A stretch of DNA of 64,000 nucleotides from Bdellovibrionales bacterium (GTDB taxonomy: Bacteria; Bdellovibrionota; Bdellovibrionia; Bdellovibrionales; JAMPXM01), in contig JADJOF010000001.1 in assembly GCA_016713885.1 (NCBI GenBank), positions 806,001 to 870,000 on the forward strand, in the 5' to 3' direction. A model generated the notes under the pieces. The model worked only from the letters and a program-made list of their open reading frames with translations, was not told the origin of the DNA and made no database searches. A program made the position numbers and the translations under genes. Numbering within the stretch: the first letter of the stretch is position 1; every line of letters starts with the position of its first letter. This document shows, in pieces, positions 1-8,574 of the stretch.

Positions 1-1
1 A

Positions 2-409
2 CTTGGCATTACGGCCTTCGAGGCGCGCCAGGCAATGGAACGTCTTGAGCGCTTGGCTCTGGTGGTGAAGACATCGCCAAAGACGGTACATGTCGCGCAT
101 GACTTTGTTGAGCATCTCACCAATGTTCCGTCGACGGCGATTCGACGCTATCACCGCAGTTTGCTTGAAAAGGCCATTGCGGCTCTCGATGAGCAGGCGA
201 TGGAGGAGCGCGATATCACTGGCGTTGGGATGGCTATTGATCAGCGTGACCTTCCGGCAATGAAATCTGAGATCGCTGAGTTTCAAGACCGTTTGATGGC
301 TAAATACGCCAAAGGAACTGGGTCGGCTCGCCGCCGTCGCAAGGCAACGGCGGTCTATCAACTCGAAATGGCATTGTATCGTCTGACTCAGAAGGAGCAG
401 GACCAATGA
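2..409 (+). CDS. TIGR02147 / DUF4423 family regulator, 3' part
   Basis: The frame is open from base 2, so the start lies outside the window and only the C-terminal 135 residues are seen. They match the DUF4423 half of TIGR02147 proteins: a short two-helix segment, then E-E-R-D-I-T-G-V-G-M-A-I-D (the usual 'ERD..s.t.aid..dlp.ik' stretch), and an ending Y-Q-L-E-M-A-L-Y-R-L-T. The full family has an N-terminal helix-turn-helix and is thought to regulate transcription. The stop overlaps the next start as ATGA, which implies translational coupling to a secreted protein. A complete relative is encoded at 52915-53712. Confidence 0.8.
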   Translation, partial: LGITAFEARQAMERLERLALVVKTSPKTVHVAHDFVEHLTNVPSTAIRRYHRSLLEKAIAALDEQAMEERDITGVGMAIDQRDLPAMKSEIAEFQDRLMAKYAKGTGSARRRRKATAVYQLEMALYRLTQKEQDQ

Positions 410-1878
410 ATTTAGCACGTTGGGCTTTGATGGCCGCGATAACTTTAAATGTGGGAGGCGCCATGGCAGCTGCTCCCACTCGTGTTGGGAATGGCGACGA
501 TGGTGGTGATCTTGAGAAAGGCACGCCGATCACCTCCGGAATATTGATCGAAACCCGTGATGAGGCCGCTGCACTTTTGAAGAAGCTCAATGTCTCAGGG
601 GTTGAGGGCCTTGGGGGCCTAGTGCCTGAGGTGGAAAAAGCACAGCTCGTTTTGATTGGCAAAAATGTCGTTGTCGATCAGACATCGGCAACTCCCGAAG
701 AGATTGAGAAAAGCAAGGAGGAGGCGCGAGCCATTGGCGCTGTGACCGCCGGCGATCGTCCAGTCTACGCGCGGACATTTCCAGAAGCACACGCTGCGAC
801 ACGTTTCTTTCCATCGGCATTGATGCTTGATCGCAAACAGCTTGTTGCGCTTCATATTCACGAAGCTTTGCATCGTGCGCTTCCAAAAGAGCTGCGTGAA
901 GACGAGAAGGTTGTAAGTCGCGTGACGCTTGCGATTTCATCTGAAGGCGCCACCTTTGATCGGGTGAGCGAGGCGATGGCGCAAGTGAGAACACAGGCGA
1001 GCAGCAGGCCGCCGATTGCCGTGTCGTCGTACAATCCTTCGGTCGCCGCGGCTCAAGATGAGGCCAATGTGCGCGCGAAGCTCGGTTTGAGTCCGGAGGG
1101 ACCGCTCATGAAGCGGCCAAGCACTTTTGAGTATGGCTATCGCTCGTTCGTGAATGTCGATGAGGCGAAGGCAAATGCACCGGTTGCGAGTATGCACTCG
1201 GTGAAGAGCTTTCTCTATCCGTTCGGGGGCAAAGCGGATGCGTTGGGAGTGGGAATTGAAGCCACGTTCATTAAACTCCCTGAACAAAGCTATCTTGGTC
1301 CGTTGGGGCTGTCGGCTCGTTTGAAGCTCGCCACGTGGCGCGATTTTGATGTCGACGCGTTCGGTGCTCTCCACCTCTATACGATAGCAGCAGATGAGTT
1401 TAAAGGGACGCCTCTCGCTCGCGATACGTTCACGGCGGGCCTTGCAATTCGTCGCGAGACGAGTCGCTTCCGAATTGAAAATCAAATTTACACGACCGCC
1501 GGCAGTGAAGCGAAGCAGAAGCTAGGGAAGATCGAGTACACTCACACATACGGTTCGATTGTGGCAGCTCGCATTGGCGCGGCGGCGAAAATTCCGATAG
1601 CGGGTGAGTACCATTTTGACTTTGGTGGAATCGGCGAAGTGCTCTTGGCCAATCCATACACGGTGCAGGGTGGAAGTTTCAACTATAGCTCGGATCGTAT
1701 TCGAGTGGTTTCCGTCGGGCCTGAAGTGGCGATCGCAAATGGCGACTTCCGCTTTGCAGTGAATGGTCGTTACGTCATCGATTCAACAAATAAAGTTTCG
1801 CTCGATCAATTGGGTGACCTGATGGGCCAGGGAGTTGGCCAAGGTTCTGTGGGAGGATCTCTGTCATGGCAGTTCTAA
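406..1878 (+). CDS. Secreted protein with HExxH motif and C-terminal barrel-like region
   Basis: 490 residues, family not recognised. A signal peptide ends near A-M-A-A-A (about residue 22). Around residues 148-156 the sequence reads L-H-I-H-E-A-L-H, which contains a zincin-type HExxH (H152, E153, H156), though I see no third metal ligand for certain. From about residue 230 the protein is rich in alternating hydrophobic and polar strands and ends in W-Q-F, the C-terminal aromatic typical of outer-membrane barrels. The start overlaps the regulator stop by 4 bases, and the stop overlaps the following lipoprotein gene by 13. Either a barrel with a periplasmic N-domain or a non-catalytic relative is possible. 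Confidence 0.65.
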   Translation: MNLARWALMAAITLNVGGAMAAAPTRVGNGDDGGDLEKGTPITSGILIETRDEAAALLKKLNVSGVEGLGGLVPEVEKAQLVLIGKNVVVDQTSATPEEIEKSKEEARAIGAVTAGDRPVYARTFPEAHAATRFFPSALMLDRKQLVALHIHEALHRALPKELREDEKVVSRVTLAISSEGATFDRVSEAMAQVRTQASSRPPIAVSSYNPSVAAAQDEANVRAKLGLSPEGPLMKRPSTFEYGYRSFVNVDEAKANAPVASMHSVKSFLYPFGGKADALGVGIEATFIKLPEQSYLGPLGLSARLKLATWRDFDVDAFGALHLYTIAADEFKGTPLARDTFTAGLAIRRETSRFRIENQIYTTAGSEAKQKLGKIEYTHTYGSIVAARIGAAAKIPIAGEYHFDFGGIGEVLLANPYTVQGGSFNYSSDRIRVVSVGPEVAIANGDFRFAVNGRYVIDSTNKVSLDQLGDLMGQGVGQGSVGGSLSWQF

Positions 1879-2549
1879 AGTGTCGTATCGGCCTCTGGCC
1901 TTCGCTTGTGGTGGTGGGATTTTTGGCGGCGGGTTGTTCGTCCAGTGATTGGTGGTCGGGAAGTGGGGCAGGTGATTCGCCGGTGCAAGAAAAGGCTTTT
2001 GCAATTGATGCCGTGAAGCTCATTCGTCCCGATATTGAACGTGGCGATGAGGAAGCAACGTACAGCCAATCGCGCTATATGCTGAACGCGCAGGCGCGCC
2101 TACTTCTTCGCTACGAAAGTCTTTCGGAGAAGAAAAGTGTGCTTGAAACAAAGCCACTCAGACTCCGGATCTATGGCGCGACGGCGGCGGACGTCGATGC
2201 CATTCGTGCAAACGCGAGAGTTTGCCCAGTCACACGGCCGTGGATGATGGCAGCAACGTGGATGGCGGCTCATCCGTGGCGGAAGGGTGAATGGGCGCCG
2301 GGTGGAGACCTCGATGAGGCTGAGTGTGTGGCGGCGGACGCTGTGGCGGCCGACGGCCTTTGCACGGAGGTCGACGCTGTGTGTTTTGATCTTACGCGGT
2401 GGTATAAACTCTGGATCTCGGAACATCCTGATGCACCGGAGAACTACGGATTTGCTCTAGTGACGGGTGTTCCTTTCATGATTTACGGCGATGCTGCGCC
2501 GGCTCGAGCTCCGCGCATACAATGGTTTGAGACGGCAAGTCCAATGTGA
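1866..2549 (+). CDS. Lipoprotein of unknown function
   Basis: 227 residues with a clear lipobox L-A-A-G-C (C24) after a hydrophobic signal, followed by a Ser/Gly/Trp-rich linker. The body contains several cysteines (C-P-V, E-C-V, L-C-T, V-C-F), so disulfides are possible in the periplasm. No family is recognised. It begins inside the 3' end of the preceding barrel-like gene and is probably the third gene of the TIGR02147 operon. The first two gene products and this one may form one envelope complex; that is inference from overlap only. Confidence 0.65.
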   Translation: MAVLKCRIGLWPSLVVVGFLAAGCSSSDWWSGSGAGDSPVQEKAFAIDAVKLIRPDIERGDEEATYSQSRYMLNAQARLLLRYESLSEKKSVLETKPLRLRIYGATAADVDAIRANARVCPVTRPWMMAATWMAAHPWRKGEWAPGGDLDEAECVAADAVAADGLCTEVDAVCFDLTRWYKLWISEHPDAPENYGFALVTGVPFMIYGDAAPARAPRIQWFETASPM

Positions 2550-2590
2550 TACTCCTTTTCCTCTCGAAATGGGGAAAGGAGGTAGGGGAT

Positions 2591-3643
2591 ATGGCAGCCG
2601 AAAATCCATGCGGTCTCGACGGAATTGAGTTCATTGAATTTGCGAGTCGGGATCGCAGCATACTTGAACACCTCATGCAGCGATCAGGGATGACCCTGGT
2701 CGCTCGTCACAAGACAAAGCGCCTCTCGCTCTATCGTCAGAGCCAAATCAATTTTATTATCAATGAAGATCCCGAGTCGTTTGCGTCGGGTTTTTGTGAG
2801 GCGCATGGTCCATCGGCGTCGGCGACGGGTTTTCGTGTGAAGAACGCGCAAGCGGCGTTTGATGAAGCCGTGAAACGTGGAGCGAAACCGTTCACAGATG
2901 AAAATAAGAAGTCGGGTTGGGCCGGGCTTCCGGCCATCTATGGAATCGGTGATTCGCTCGTGTACTTCGTCGATCGCTATCCGCAGGCGGGCAACGGAGA
3001 AATTTACGGAACTGATTGGGAATGGCTCGTGGATGAACGTAGGCCGAAAGGAAAAGGCCTTACGGTCATCGATCACATGACGAATAACGTACCGAAAGGT
3101 GAAATGCAGAAGTGGTGCGACTTCTACACGGGCGTGTTCGGTTTTGAAGAGCGTCGATATTTTGATATCAAGGGAAAGAGCACGGGCCTCCTCTCGAAAG
3201 TGATGAAGTCACCGTGTGGTAAATTCTCGATTCCGATCAATGAACCCTCTGATTCGAAGTCGCAGATCCAAGAGTATCTTGATGAATACAAGGGCTCAGG
3301 CATTCAGCATATCGCTCTATTAACAAACGACATCGCGGCCAGCGTCAGTTCGATGATGGAAACTAAGATCGAATTTTTGAAGGCACCACCACACACGTAT
3401 TACAAGGCGTTGCCGACGCGGCTGCCGACGGTGAAAGAGTCGCTTGCGGAGATGGAAAAGCTTTGCATTTTGCTTGACGGTGATTCGACAGGCTATCTCT
3501 TGCAAATTTTCACTAAGAATCAAGTCGGACCGATCTTCTTAGAGGTCATTCAGCGACGCGGACATGATGGCGGTGGCGACGGCAATTTCCAGGCGCTGTT
3601 CGATGCGATGGAAGAAGATCAGCGTCAACGAGGCGTTCTATGA
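2591..3643 (+). CDS. hppD: 4-hydroxyphenylpyruvate dioxygenase
   Basis: Converts 4-hydroxyphenylpyruvate to homogentisate in tyrosine catabolism. I chose the ATG at 2591 because AGGAGG lies a few bases upstream and the protein then begins M-A-A-E-N-P-C-G-L-D, as is usual; the frame itself stays open further upstream. The 350 residues form two vicinal-oxygen-chelate halves. The expected iron ligands are present at H162 (I-D-H-M-T-N-N-V), H240 (I-Q-H-I-A-L) and E318 (F-L-E-V-I-Q), almost the same numbering as the Pseudomonas enzyme. The stop overlaps the hmgA start by 4 bases. Confidence 0.95.
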   Translation: MAAENPCGLDGIEFIEFASRDRSILEHLMQRSGMTLVARHKTKRLSLYRQSQINFIINEDPESFASGFCEAHGPSASATGFRVKNAQAAFDEAVKRGAKPFTDENKKSGWAGLPAIYGIGDSLVYFVDRYPQAGNGEIYGTDWEWLVDERRPKGKGLTVIDHMTNNVPKGEMQKWCDFYTGVFGFEERRYFDIKGKSTGLLSKVMKSPCGKFSIPINEPSDSKSQIQEYLDEYKGSGIQHIALLTNDIAASVSSMMETKIEFLKAPPHTYYKALPTRLPTVKESLAEMEKLCILLDGDSTGYLLQIFTKNQVGPIFLEVIQRRGHDGGGDGNFQALFDAMEEDQRQRGVL

Positions 3644-4788
3644 TGTATCACTACACACAAGGTGAACCAACCCGTCAGGGCCACAAGGGCATTCCTGAAG
3701 GTATGTTTGAAGAAGAGCAGGGTCTTGAAGGATTCTTCGGTCCGGTTTCACACCTGATCAAGGAGAAGCCTTCGACGCGTTGGAATTCAATCGAAGGCAA
3801 TTTGCGTCCGCGGATGTTCGATCTTGTTAAGCATTTGGCGACAGACACTCCGACAGGTGCGGCGGCACCACTGATCGGTCAGCGTTTGTTTTACAATAGC
3901 GACGTGACCGTGAGCTCGCTGTGGATTCAGCCGGGCACGACGCCTGATCGGTTGGAGAGTCGTCGCAATGCCGACGGCGATTGGCTCTACTTCTGCCACA
4001 GCGGTCGCGGGACACTGCTGTCAGAGTATGGACTTCTCGAGTTTACGCCGGGCACCTACATCGTGATGCCGAAATGTGTGGGCCATACCTTCGTGGTGAC
4101 GGAACCGACGCAGTTTTTCGTGATTGAAAATCGAACGAGCCACTTCCGCGAGCCAGACCGCGGTATCGTCGGTCGACACGCGCCGTGGGATCCGAACGCA
4201 CTCGTAAAGCCAGATCTTGATCGCATGTACGATTTTATGCGTAAGACCGGCGTCGATGTGCGACGGATCGTGATCAAACATACCGATGAGCTCACGGCGA
4301 TGGGATACGATGAGTGCGTATACGATGTGAAGGGTTGGAAGGGCGACCTTTATCCCTTCACGTTGCACATGGATCACATCATGCCGATCATGAGTCACCG
4401 CGTGCACCTTCCGCCATCGGTCCACTCGACATTTGTGGCTCGTGGGTTTGTCGTCTGTTCGTTTTTGCCGCGCCCGATGGAAGAGGATAAAGACGCGCTT
4501 CGGGTGCCATTTTATCATCAGAATATCGATTACGATGAGATTCTGTTTTATCACGATGGCGACTTCTTTAGCCGCGACAACCTTCATGCCGGAATGATGT
4601 CGTTCCATCCTGCGGGTTTTCCGCACGGTCCGCACCCTAAGGCGATGGAAAAGGTGAAAGCGAAAACTCACACCGACGAAAAAGCGGTCATGCTGGATAC
4701 ACGTTGGCCGCTCAAGCGTGATCCGGCCCTCGATCGGTGGGAGCTTGCTGAGTACTGGAAGTCTTGGATGGGCGTCACCTCTCGCTAA
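3640..4788 (+). CDS. hmgA: Homogentisate 1,2-dioxygenase
   Basis: Opens the homogentisate ring to maleylacetoacetate, the step after HppD. The 382-residue cupin protein has the conserved core H-R-V-H-L-P-P-S-V-H-S-T-F near residue 253, then F-Y-H-Q-N-I-D-Y-D-E near 291 and F-H-P-A-G-F-P-H-G-P-H-P near 322, which carry the iron-binding His/Glu residues of the family. It is shorter than the approximately 440-residue eukaryotic form, as is common in bacteria. It is coupled to hppD by ATGA. The next pathway genes (maleylacetoacetate isomerase, fumarylacetoacetase) are not in this window. Confidence 0.95.
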   Translation: MMYHYTQGEPTRQGHKGIPEGMFEEEQGLEGFFGPVSHLIKEKPSTRWNSIEGNLRPRMFDLVKHLATDTPTGAAAPLIGQRLFYNSDVTVSSLWIQPGTTPDRLESRRNADGDWLYFCHSGRGTLLSEYGLLEFTPGTYIVMPKCVGHTFVVTEPTQFFVIENRTSHFREPDRGIVGRHAPWDPNALVKPDLDRMYDFMRKTGVDVRRIVIKHTDELTAMGYDECVYDVKGWKGDLYPFTLHMDHIMPIMSHRVHLPPSVHSTFVARGFVVCSFLPRPMEEDKDALRVPFYHQNIDYDEILFYHDGDFFSRDNLHAGMMSFHPAGFPHGPHPKAMEKVKAKTHTDEKAVMLDTRWPLKRDPALDRWELAEYWKSWMGVTSR

Positions 4789-5191
4789 GGCCAAGCTCTC
4801 TTCTTGTTGCTGGGTTCTGCTGCTTGTGTTGAAGGGCCCAGTTCAGTGAGCGATAGTCAGTTGCGAATGGCAATAGTCTCTGAAATAGCTGTTCAGCGAA
4901 GTTGTTTGCTTCAATTGGTCGGATCTCAATAGCGACTCGTCCACCGAGTTTTTTGACCACATTTTCAAGCGTTTTAAGCTGGATATTTCCATTCAGGCTT
5001 CTCCGTTCCATTCTGCAGTACGCCGCTCGTGAAATTCCAATTTGTCGTGCCGCTTCGTTTGTTGAGATGCAGAGCTGTAGGCGGAGTTCGCGAAGGTTCC
5101 GTGTCCTTGGGGGATGGAGGGAGTTGTAAGGGCGCAGGGCATAAGGTGCGGTATGCCAGAGCCAGTAAAAGTAGGAGTCGTGCTCGATCAT
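4775..5191 (-). CDS. XRE-type regulator, 'mobile mystery protein A'-like
   Basis: 138 residues with a central helix-turn-helix (about residues 33-75): L-R-L-Q-L-C-I-S-T-N-E-A-A-R-Q-I-G-I-S, then a recognition helix ending R-M-E-R-R, and G-N-I-Q-L-K-T-L-E-N-V. The arrangement and the following R-V-A-I-E-I-R-P resemble the 'mobile mystery protein A' family (TIGR02612), usually paired with a Fic-domain partner B. No partner is adjacent. The gene runs convergently into hmgA with a 14-base overlap and divergently from the gene at 5317, with a large palindrome between. The specific family is a moderate call; the HTH is clear. Confidence 0.7.
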   Translation of the reverse strand: MIEHDSYFYWLWHTAPYALRPYNSLHPPRTRNLRELRLQLCISTNEAARQIGISRAAYCRMERRSLNGNIQLKTLENVVKKLGGRVAIEIRPIEANNFAEQLFQRLLPFATDYRSLNWALQHKQQNPATRRELGLSER

Positions 5192-5210
5192 GGGCTAGTC
5201 GTGTTGCAAG

Positions 5211-5250
5211 CTCAAGAACAAGCTACCCTCCAGGGTAGCTTGTTCTTGAG
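5211..5250. repeat. 40-bp perfect palindrome (19-base arms, 2-base centre)
   Basis: The left arm is ctcaagaacaagctaccct (5211-5229). The right arm at 5232-5250 is its exact reverse complement, and the two are separated only by cc. It lies 20 bases upstream of the XRE gene start on one strand and 67 bases upstream of the secreted-protein start on the other. There is no T-run on either side, so it is not a standard terminator. It could be a regulator operator, a cruciform-forming site, an RNase III target in the leader, or a mobile-element remnant. Confidence 0.9.
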
Positions 5251-5316
5251 GGAGAGCGGCGGACGGAGGTCGGAGGGCTATTGACCGACTCGGCGTGCGC
5301 CTTGAAAATCGAGAGC

Positions 5317-6153
5317 ATGAAGCACGTGATTGTCGTATTGGCGATGTTATTGGTGAGCCCATCAAGTTTTGCAGCACTTTGCGGGGTTGACGCGACTGGT
5401 GAGTTTTTTTTGAACGCGAAGAAAGAGGAAATTGCGCTGAGCTTCTCTTTGCCAGCCCTTAAGGGAGCGGTCGATCCAGAGAACGCGCAGGTTTTTCTCG
5501 ACGAGAACTTTCGGGCCCCTCGCGCCTACAAAAAAGCATTTGATCTGCTTGAAGCACGTTTGAATGAAAAGAAGCTCGTGTGGGCGCTGACGGATCGAGC
5601 TGTTTCGCCAGATCTTGATCCTAAAGATCTTCAGAAAAAACTGAAGAAGGCGAAGGTAAAAAAGGCCGACGTCGATACGATTCTGCTATTGGGACTTGGA
5701 CCAGTGGCGTACTTTCAATTTAAGCATCCGGAGATCAAGTTGACTGTGGTGTCCCTGCCAGAGTCGGAGGAGCTACAGACCTTCTTATTGCAACTTGAGG
5801 CGAAGAGCACCGAACTTTTGAAAGAGACGCCGGGATCGGGAATGAAGTCGAGCGAAGCGGAGAGGCTCATCGAAATTAATCAGGCCGATCTGTTCTCTGG
5901 CGCGAAGGAGAAGTCCGCGGAGTATCAGGCGCTCATTACGAAAGTCAAAAAAGCGCCGATGAAGAAGCTTGTGACTGACTTTCGAACTTGGATTGAGTCT
6001 GGTATCGACATGATGACCGCGCGCGAAAAGCAGCTGACGGAAAGCATTCTTTTGCAGTCAGGACCAGGTGTTGTGATTGCGGCGAAGGGGCACGGCGCTG
6101 GTGTAACGGAGCGTTTGAGTAACGATTGTCCAAAATTTAGAAAGTCGCCATGA
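5317..6153 (+). CDS. Secreted protein, weakly TraB/ChaN-like
   Basis: 278 residues from the ATG at 5317, chosen because it starts a good signal peptide (M-K-H-V-I-V-V-L-A-M-L-L-V, cleavage near S-F-A-A). The frame is also open from a TTG at 5281. The body is helical and lysine-rich, and ends with a G-V-V-I-A-A-K-G-H-G-A-G-V-T-E-R-L segment that loosely recalls the C-terminal 'vvvGaaH..gv...L' motif of TraB/ChaN-type proteins. That similarity is weak and no function is claimed. The stop overlaps the ribD start (ATGA), so the two genes are co-transcribed. Confidence 0.6.
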   Translation: MKHVIVVLAMLLVSPSSFAALCGVDATGEFFLNAKKEEIALSFSLPALKGAVDPENAQVFLDENFRAPRAYKKAFDLLEARLNEKKLVWALTDRAVSPDLDPKDLQKKLKKAKVKKADVDTILLLGLGPVAYFQFKHPEIKLTVVSLPESEELQTFLLQLEAKSTELLKETPGSGMKSSEAERLIEINQADLFSGAKEKSAEYQALITKVKKAPMKKLVTDFRTWIESGIDMMTAREKQLTESILLQSGPGVVIAAKGHGAGVTERLSNDCPKFRKSP

Positions 6154-7394
6154 TCGAACCTCGTCCGCAGCTGGGATCTCCAAAAATGGGCCAACTGCTT
6201 TCACCGCGTGAGGCGATGCTTCGCGCGCTGGTGATTGCTCGAAAGGGCGCCGGTTTTGTTTCGCCTAACCCGATGGTGGGCTGTGTGATCGTTGACCGTG
6301 AGCATCGGTTCTTGGTTGAGGGCTGGCACACAAAGGTTGGCAGCAATCACGCGGAGATCGAGGCGCTTGAGCGTCTTATGGCACTTAAGGGTTCGCGCGA
6401 GGCGCTTGAGGGATGTCACGTGTATGTGACGCTTGAGCCGTGCGCGCATGAGGGGCGAACTCCATCTTGCGCGAAGACATTAGCGCCACTTCAGCCTGCG
6501 TCGGTGACATTTCCATTTCACGATCCCAACCCTCTTGTTGCGGGTAAGGGAGCCGAAATTCTGCGAACGGCGGGGATTCGTGCGGTGCCGCTAACGGATG
6601 CGCATGTGTGGCCAGCGTTGCCGCATGAGTCGATTGATCCACTGGTCAAACAAGAGTTGATTGATTGGGCCGAAGATGTCGCCGAAATCTTTCTTTGGAA
6701 TGCACGTCAAAGGGAACTGCCCTTTGTAACGGTGAAAGTGGCATCGACTCTGGATGGCAAGGTGGCTCTGCGTTCGGGGGAGAGTCAGTGGATCACCGGT
6801 GATCTTGCACGTGAAAAAGGTCATCGTCTGCGCCTTGAGCACGACGCAATTCTTGTTGGTCGCCGTACAGTTGAAACGGACAATCCATCGCTCAATGTGA
6901 GACTGAAGAACATTACAGGCGTTGAGAACTCAGTTGTGATCATTGATCCACGGGCGAAGTTGCTGCCGACGTTGAAGGACCGAAGGCTTTCGCAAGTGAG
7001 GCCGACGACAAAGGTTTTTGTTTGCGTGCAGAGTGGCTGCTTTGACGTCGATGTCGTGTCGCGCGCGCACGATGAGGGATTTCAGGTTTTTGATGTCGGA
7101 GGCTCGGAGCCAGGTATCATTGATTTGCGCGAAGCTCTGATCAAAATTCGCACGTTGGGCTTGATGGGGCTTTATGTTGAGGGAGGAGCCGGTACCGTGG
7201 GGCCGTTCCTTGATGGAGAATTGGCGCAGCGACTTCACGTCTTCATGTCGACTGGAGTTCTTGGTGGCCGCGAAGCGACGGGTTGGAGCGACCTCTGTGG
7301 TGTCGGGACACTGGCGCAAATGTGGAAGCTCAAGCGGCAACATGTGAACGTACTCGACGGCGATATTCACATCACAGGTCGGTTGCAGGTTTAG
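6150..7394 (+). CDS. ribD: Riboflavin biosynthesis deaminase/reductase
   Basis: Bifunctional cytosolic enzyme: it deaminates the diaminopyrimidine product of GTP cyclohydrolase II and then reduces the ribosyl chain. The N-terminal deaminase (about residues 20-160) shows H-A-E-I-E-A-L and E-P-C-A-H-E-G-R-T-P-S-C, the zinc-binding HAE/PCxxxGRTPxC set. The C-terminal reductase (about 185-410) begins P-F-V-T-V-K-V-A-S-T-L-D-G-K and contains G-L-Y-V-E-G-G-A-G. An alternative start is the ATG at 6186. No FMN-riboswitch-like leader is seen, and no other rib gene is adjacent. Confidence 0.93.
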   Translation: MIEPRPQLGSPKMGQLLSPREAMLRALVIARKGAGFVSPNPMVGCVIVDREHRFLVEGWHTKVGSNHAEIEALERLMALKGSREALEGCHVYVTLEPCAHEGRTPSCAKTLAPLQPASVTFPFHDPNPLVAGKGAEILRTAGIRAVPLTDAHVWPALPHESIDPLVKQELIDWAEDVAEIFLWNARQRELPFVTVKVASTLDGKVALRSGESQWITGDLAREKGHRLRLEHDAILVGRRTVETDNPSLNVRLKNITGVENSVVIIDPRAKLLPTLKDRRLSQVRPTTKVFVCVQSGCFDVDVVSRAHDEGFQVFDVGGSEPGIIDLREALIKIRTLGLMGLYVEGGAGTVGPFLDGELAQRLHVFMSTGVLGGREATGWSDLCGVGTLAQMWKLKRQHVNVLDGDIHITGRLQV

Positions 7395-7819
7395 TGGCGA
7401 ACCATACAGATAAACTTTTCGGGATTCTGTCGGTAGTCGGCCAGGCGAAGCTGCAAAAACAGTGGAGTCGTTGATTCGGCGACAAGTTCAAATCCGATTT
7501 GGCCGTAGAAACTTTCAAGATGAGCGTAGGGCAAGCAGTACGTTTTGCGGACCTGATGTTCATTCAGATATGTTTCGAAGTTTAGCAGAAGGGCCGTGCC
7601 GATACCGTGGCGTCGATAGTCTGAGTGAAGCACCATACTGCGAAGAACGGACGTGTTCTCCTCAAAACAAAATCGAAAACAGCCGACGACTTTGTCATCT
7701 TTTTGAGCGACGAAAAAGAGATCTTCTGCGCGAAGGCCGGGGCGCTTGGCTTGCTCTTCATAGAAAGGTGTGACGAGTTCTAGCCCGGAGTTTCCAGTCA
7801 GATGTCGGATTGCGATCAT
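7391..7819 (-). CDS. GNAT family N-acetyltransferase
   Basis: 142 residues with one GNAT fold. Motif A is L-H-S-D-Y-R-R-H-G-I-G-T-A-L-L (acetyl-CoA pyrophosphate loop, about residue 72) and motif B is F-Y-G-Q-I-G-F-E-L-V. The substrate cannot be told. It is the last gene of the hldD-phhA-trmJ operon, starting inside the trmJ stop (ATGA), and it meets ribD tail to tail with a 4-base overlap. Confidence 0.88.
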   Translation of the reverse strand: MIAIRHLTGNSGLELVTPFYEEQAKRPGLRAEDLFFVAQKDDKVVGCFRFCFEENTSVLRSMVLHSDYRRHGIGTALLLNFETYLNEHQVRKTYCLPYAHLESFYGQIGFELVAESTTPLFLQLRLADYRQNPEKFICMVRH

Positions 7820-8574
7820 TTTGATTTTAGTTTCTCAACTGTCTGAAAGAGAACTTTCTCAAGAACGCGCACATCTTCGGGCGAAGGGCAGTGTGAGAGA
7901 AGCACGCGATTCAGCGTCGTTTCGATATTCACTCGGCGAAGACTAAGGTCAAAGCCAAGTGCCTCGAGCCACTCTCGAATAGCGCGCTGAGGATGCTCAA
8001 GGCGGCCTTCGGGGAGTGGAACTGCGTCTGTCGGAGGCCCCGAGTTTTCACGCTCCAGGCCGACAAGTGTCATGTGGATGGCCAGCAGAACCGCGTGCGA
8101 AAGATTAAACGAAGAAACGGGGCCAGTTGCGGGTAGCCGCGCGATGAAGTTCATTGGTCTAAGTTCGACAAGAGAGAGGCCGTCATCTTCTGTTCCGAAA
8201 TGAAGCTGAAGGGCTGTTTGCTGATGCCATACGCTGTGCGTGGGTTCATTCTCGAAGCGCTTCAAAAGTTCGGCGTACTCGGAGACGCGCTTGCCCTCAC
8301 CATCACGTGCACTAAATGCGATGCGTACGCCTTGTCCGTGTTTTTCGAGAAAGTGCTCCAGAGAATGATGGATAGTGGCTGCGCGAATGATGTCGCCCCC
8401 GTGTGTCGCTCCTTGCAGGACGACATGCTGAACCTCGGGCGATGACCAATCACAGCGGGGCGCGATGATGTGCAGCTGATTCAGACCGAAGTTACCCATC
8501 GCGCGGGCACACATGCCGATATTCCGCGGATAGATGGGACGATGTAAAACGACGAGTGTGCGGCGTTGAATCAT
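7816..8574 (-). CDS. trmJ: SPOUT RNA 2'-O-methyltransferase, TrmJ-like
   Basis: 252-residue SpoU-class methyltransferase that probably modifies the anticodon-loop position 32 of tRNA. It starts V-V-L-H-R-P-I-Y-P-R-N-I-G-M-C-A-R-A-M (motif 1, with the catalytic Arg and Asn). Motif 2 is L-H-F-G-T-E-D-D-G-L-S and motif 3 is S-F-N-L-S-H-A-V-L-L-A, the knot that binds S-adenosylmethionine. The C-terminal helical extension (from about residue 190) fits TrmJ better than TrmL. Starts and stops overlap phhA and the GNAT gene by 4 bases. Confidence 0.85.
   Translation of the reverse strand: MIQRRTLVVLHRPIYPRNIGMCARAMGNFGLNQLHIIAPRCDWSSPEVQHVVLQGATHGGDIIRAATIHHSLEHFLEKHGQGVRIAFSARDGEGKRVSEYAELLKRFENEPTHSVWHQQTALQLHFGTEDDGLSLVELRPMNFIARLPATGPVSSFNLSHAVLLAIHMTLVGLERENSGPPTDAVPLPEGRLEHPQRAIREWLEALGFDLSLRRVNIETTLNRVLLSHCPSPEDVRVLEKVLFQTVEKLKSK

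Noticed and set aside
4021..4794. A 257-codon minus-strand frame across hmgA
   Set aside because: hmgA is certain on the plus strand; the antisense product has no recognisable features.
5250..6150. FMN riboswitch upstream of ribD
   Set aside because: No conserved RFN-type paired elements were found, and ribD starts inside the preceding gene's stop codon.
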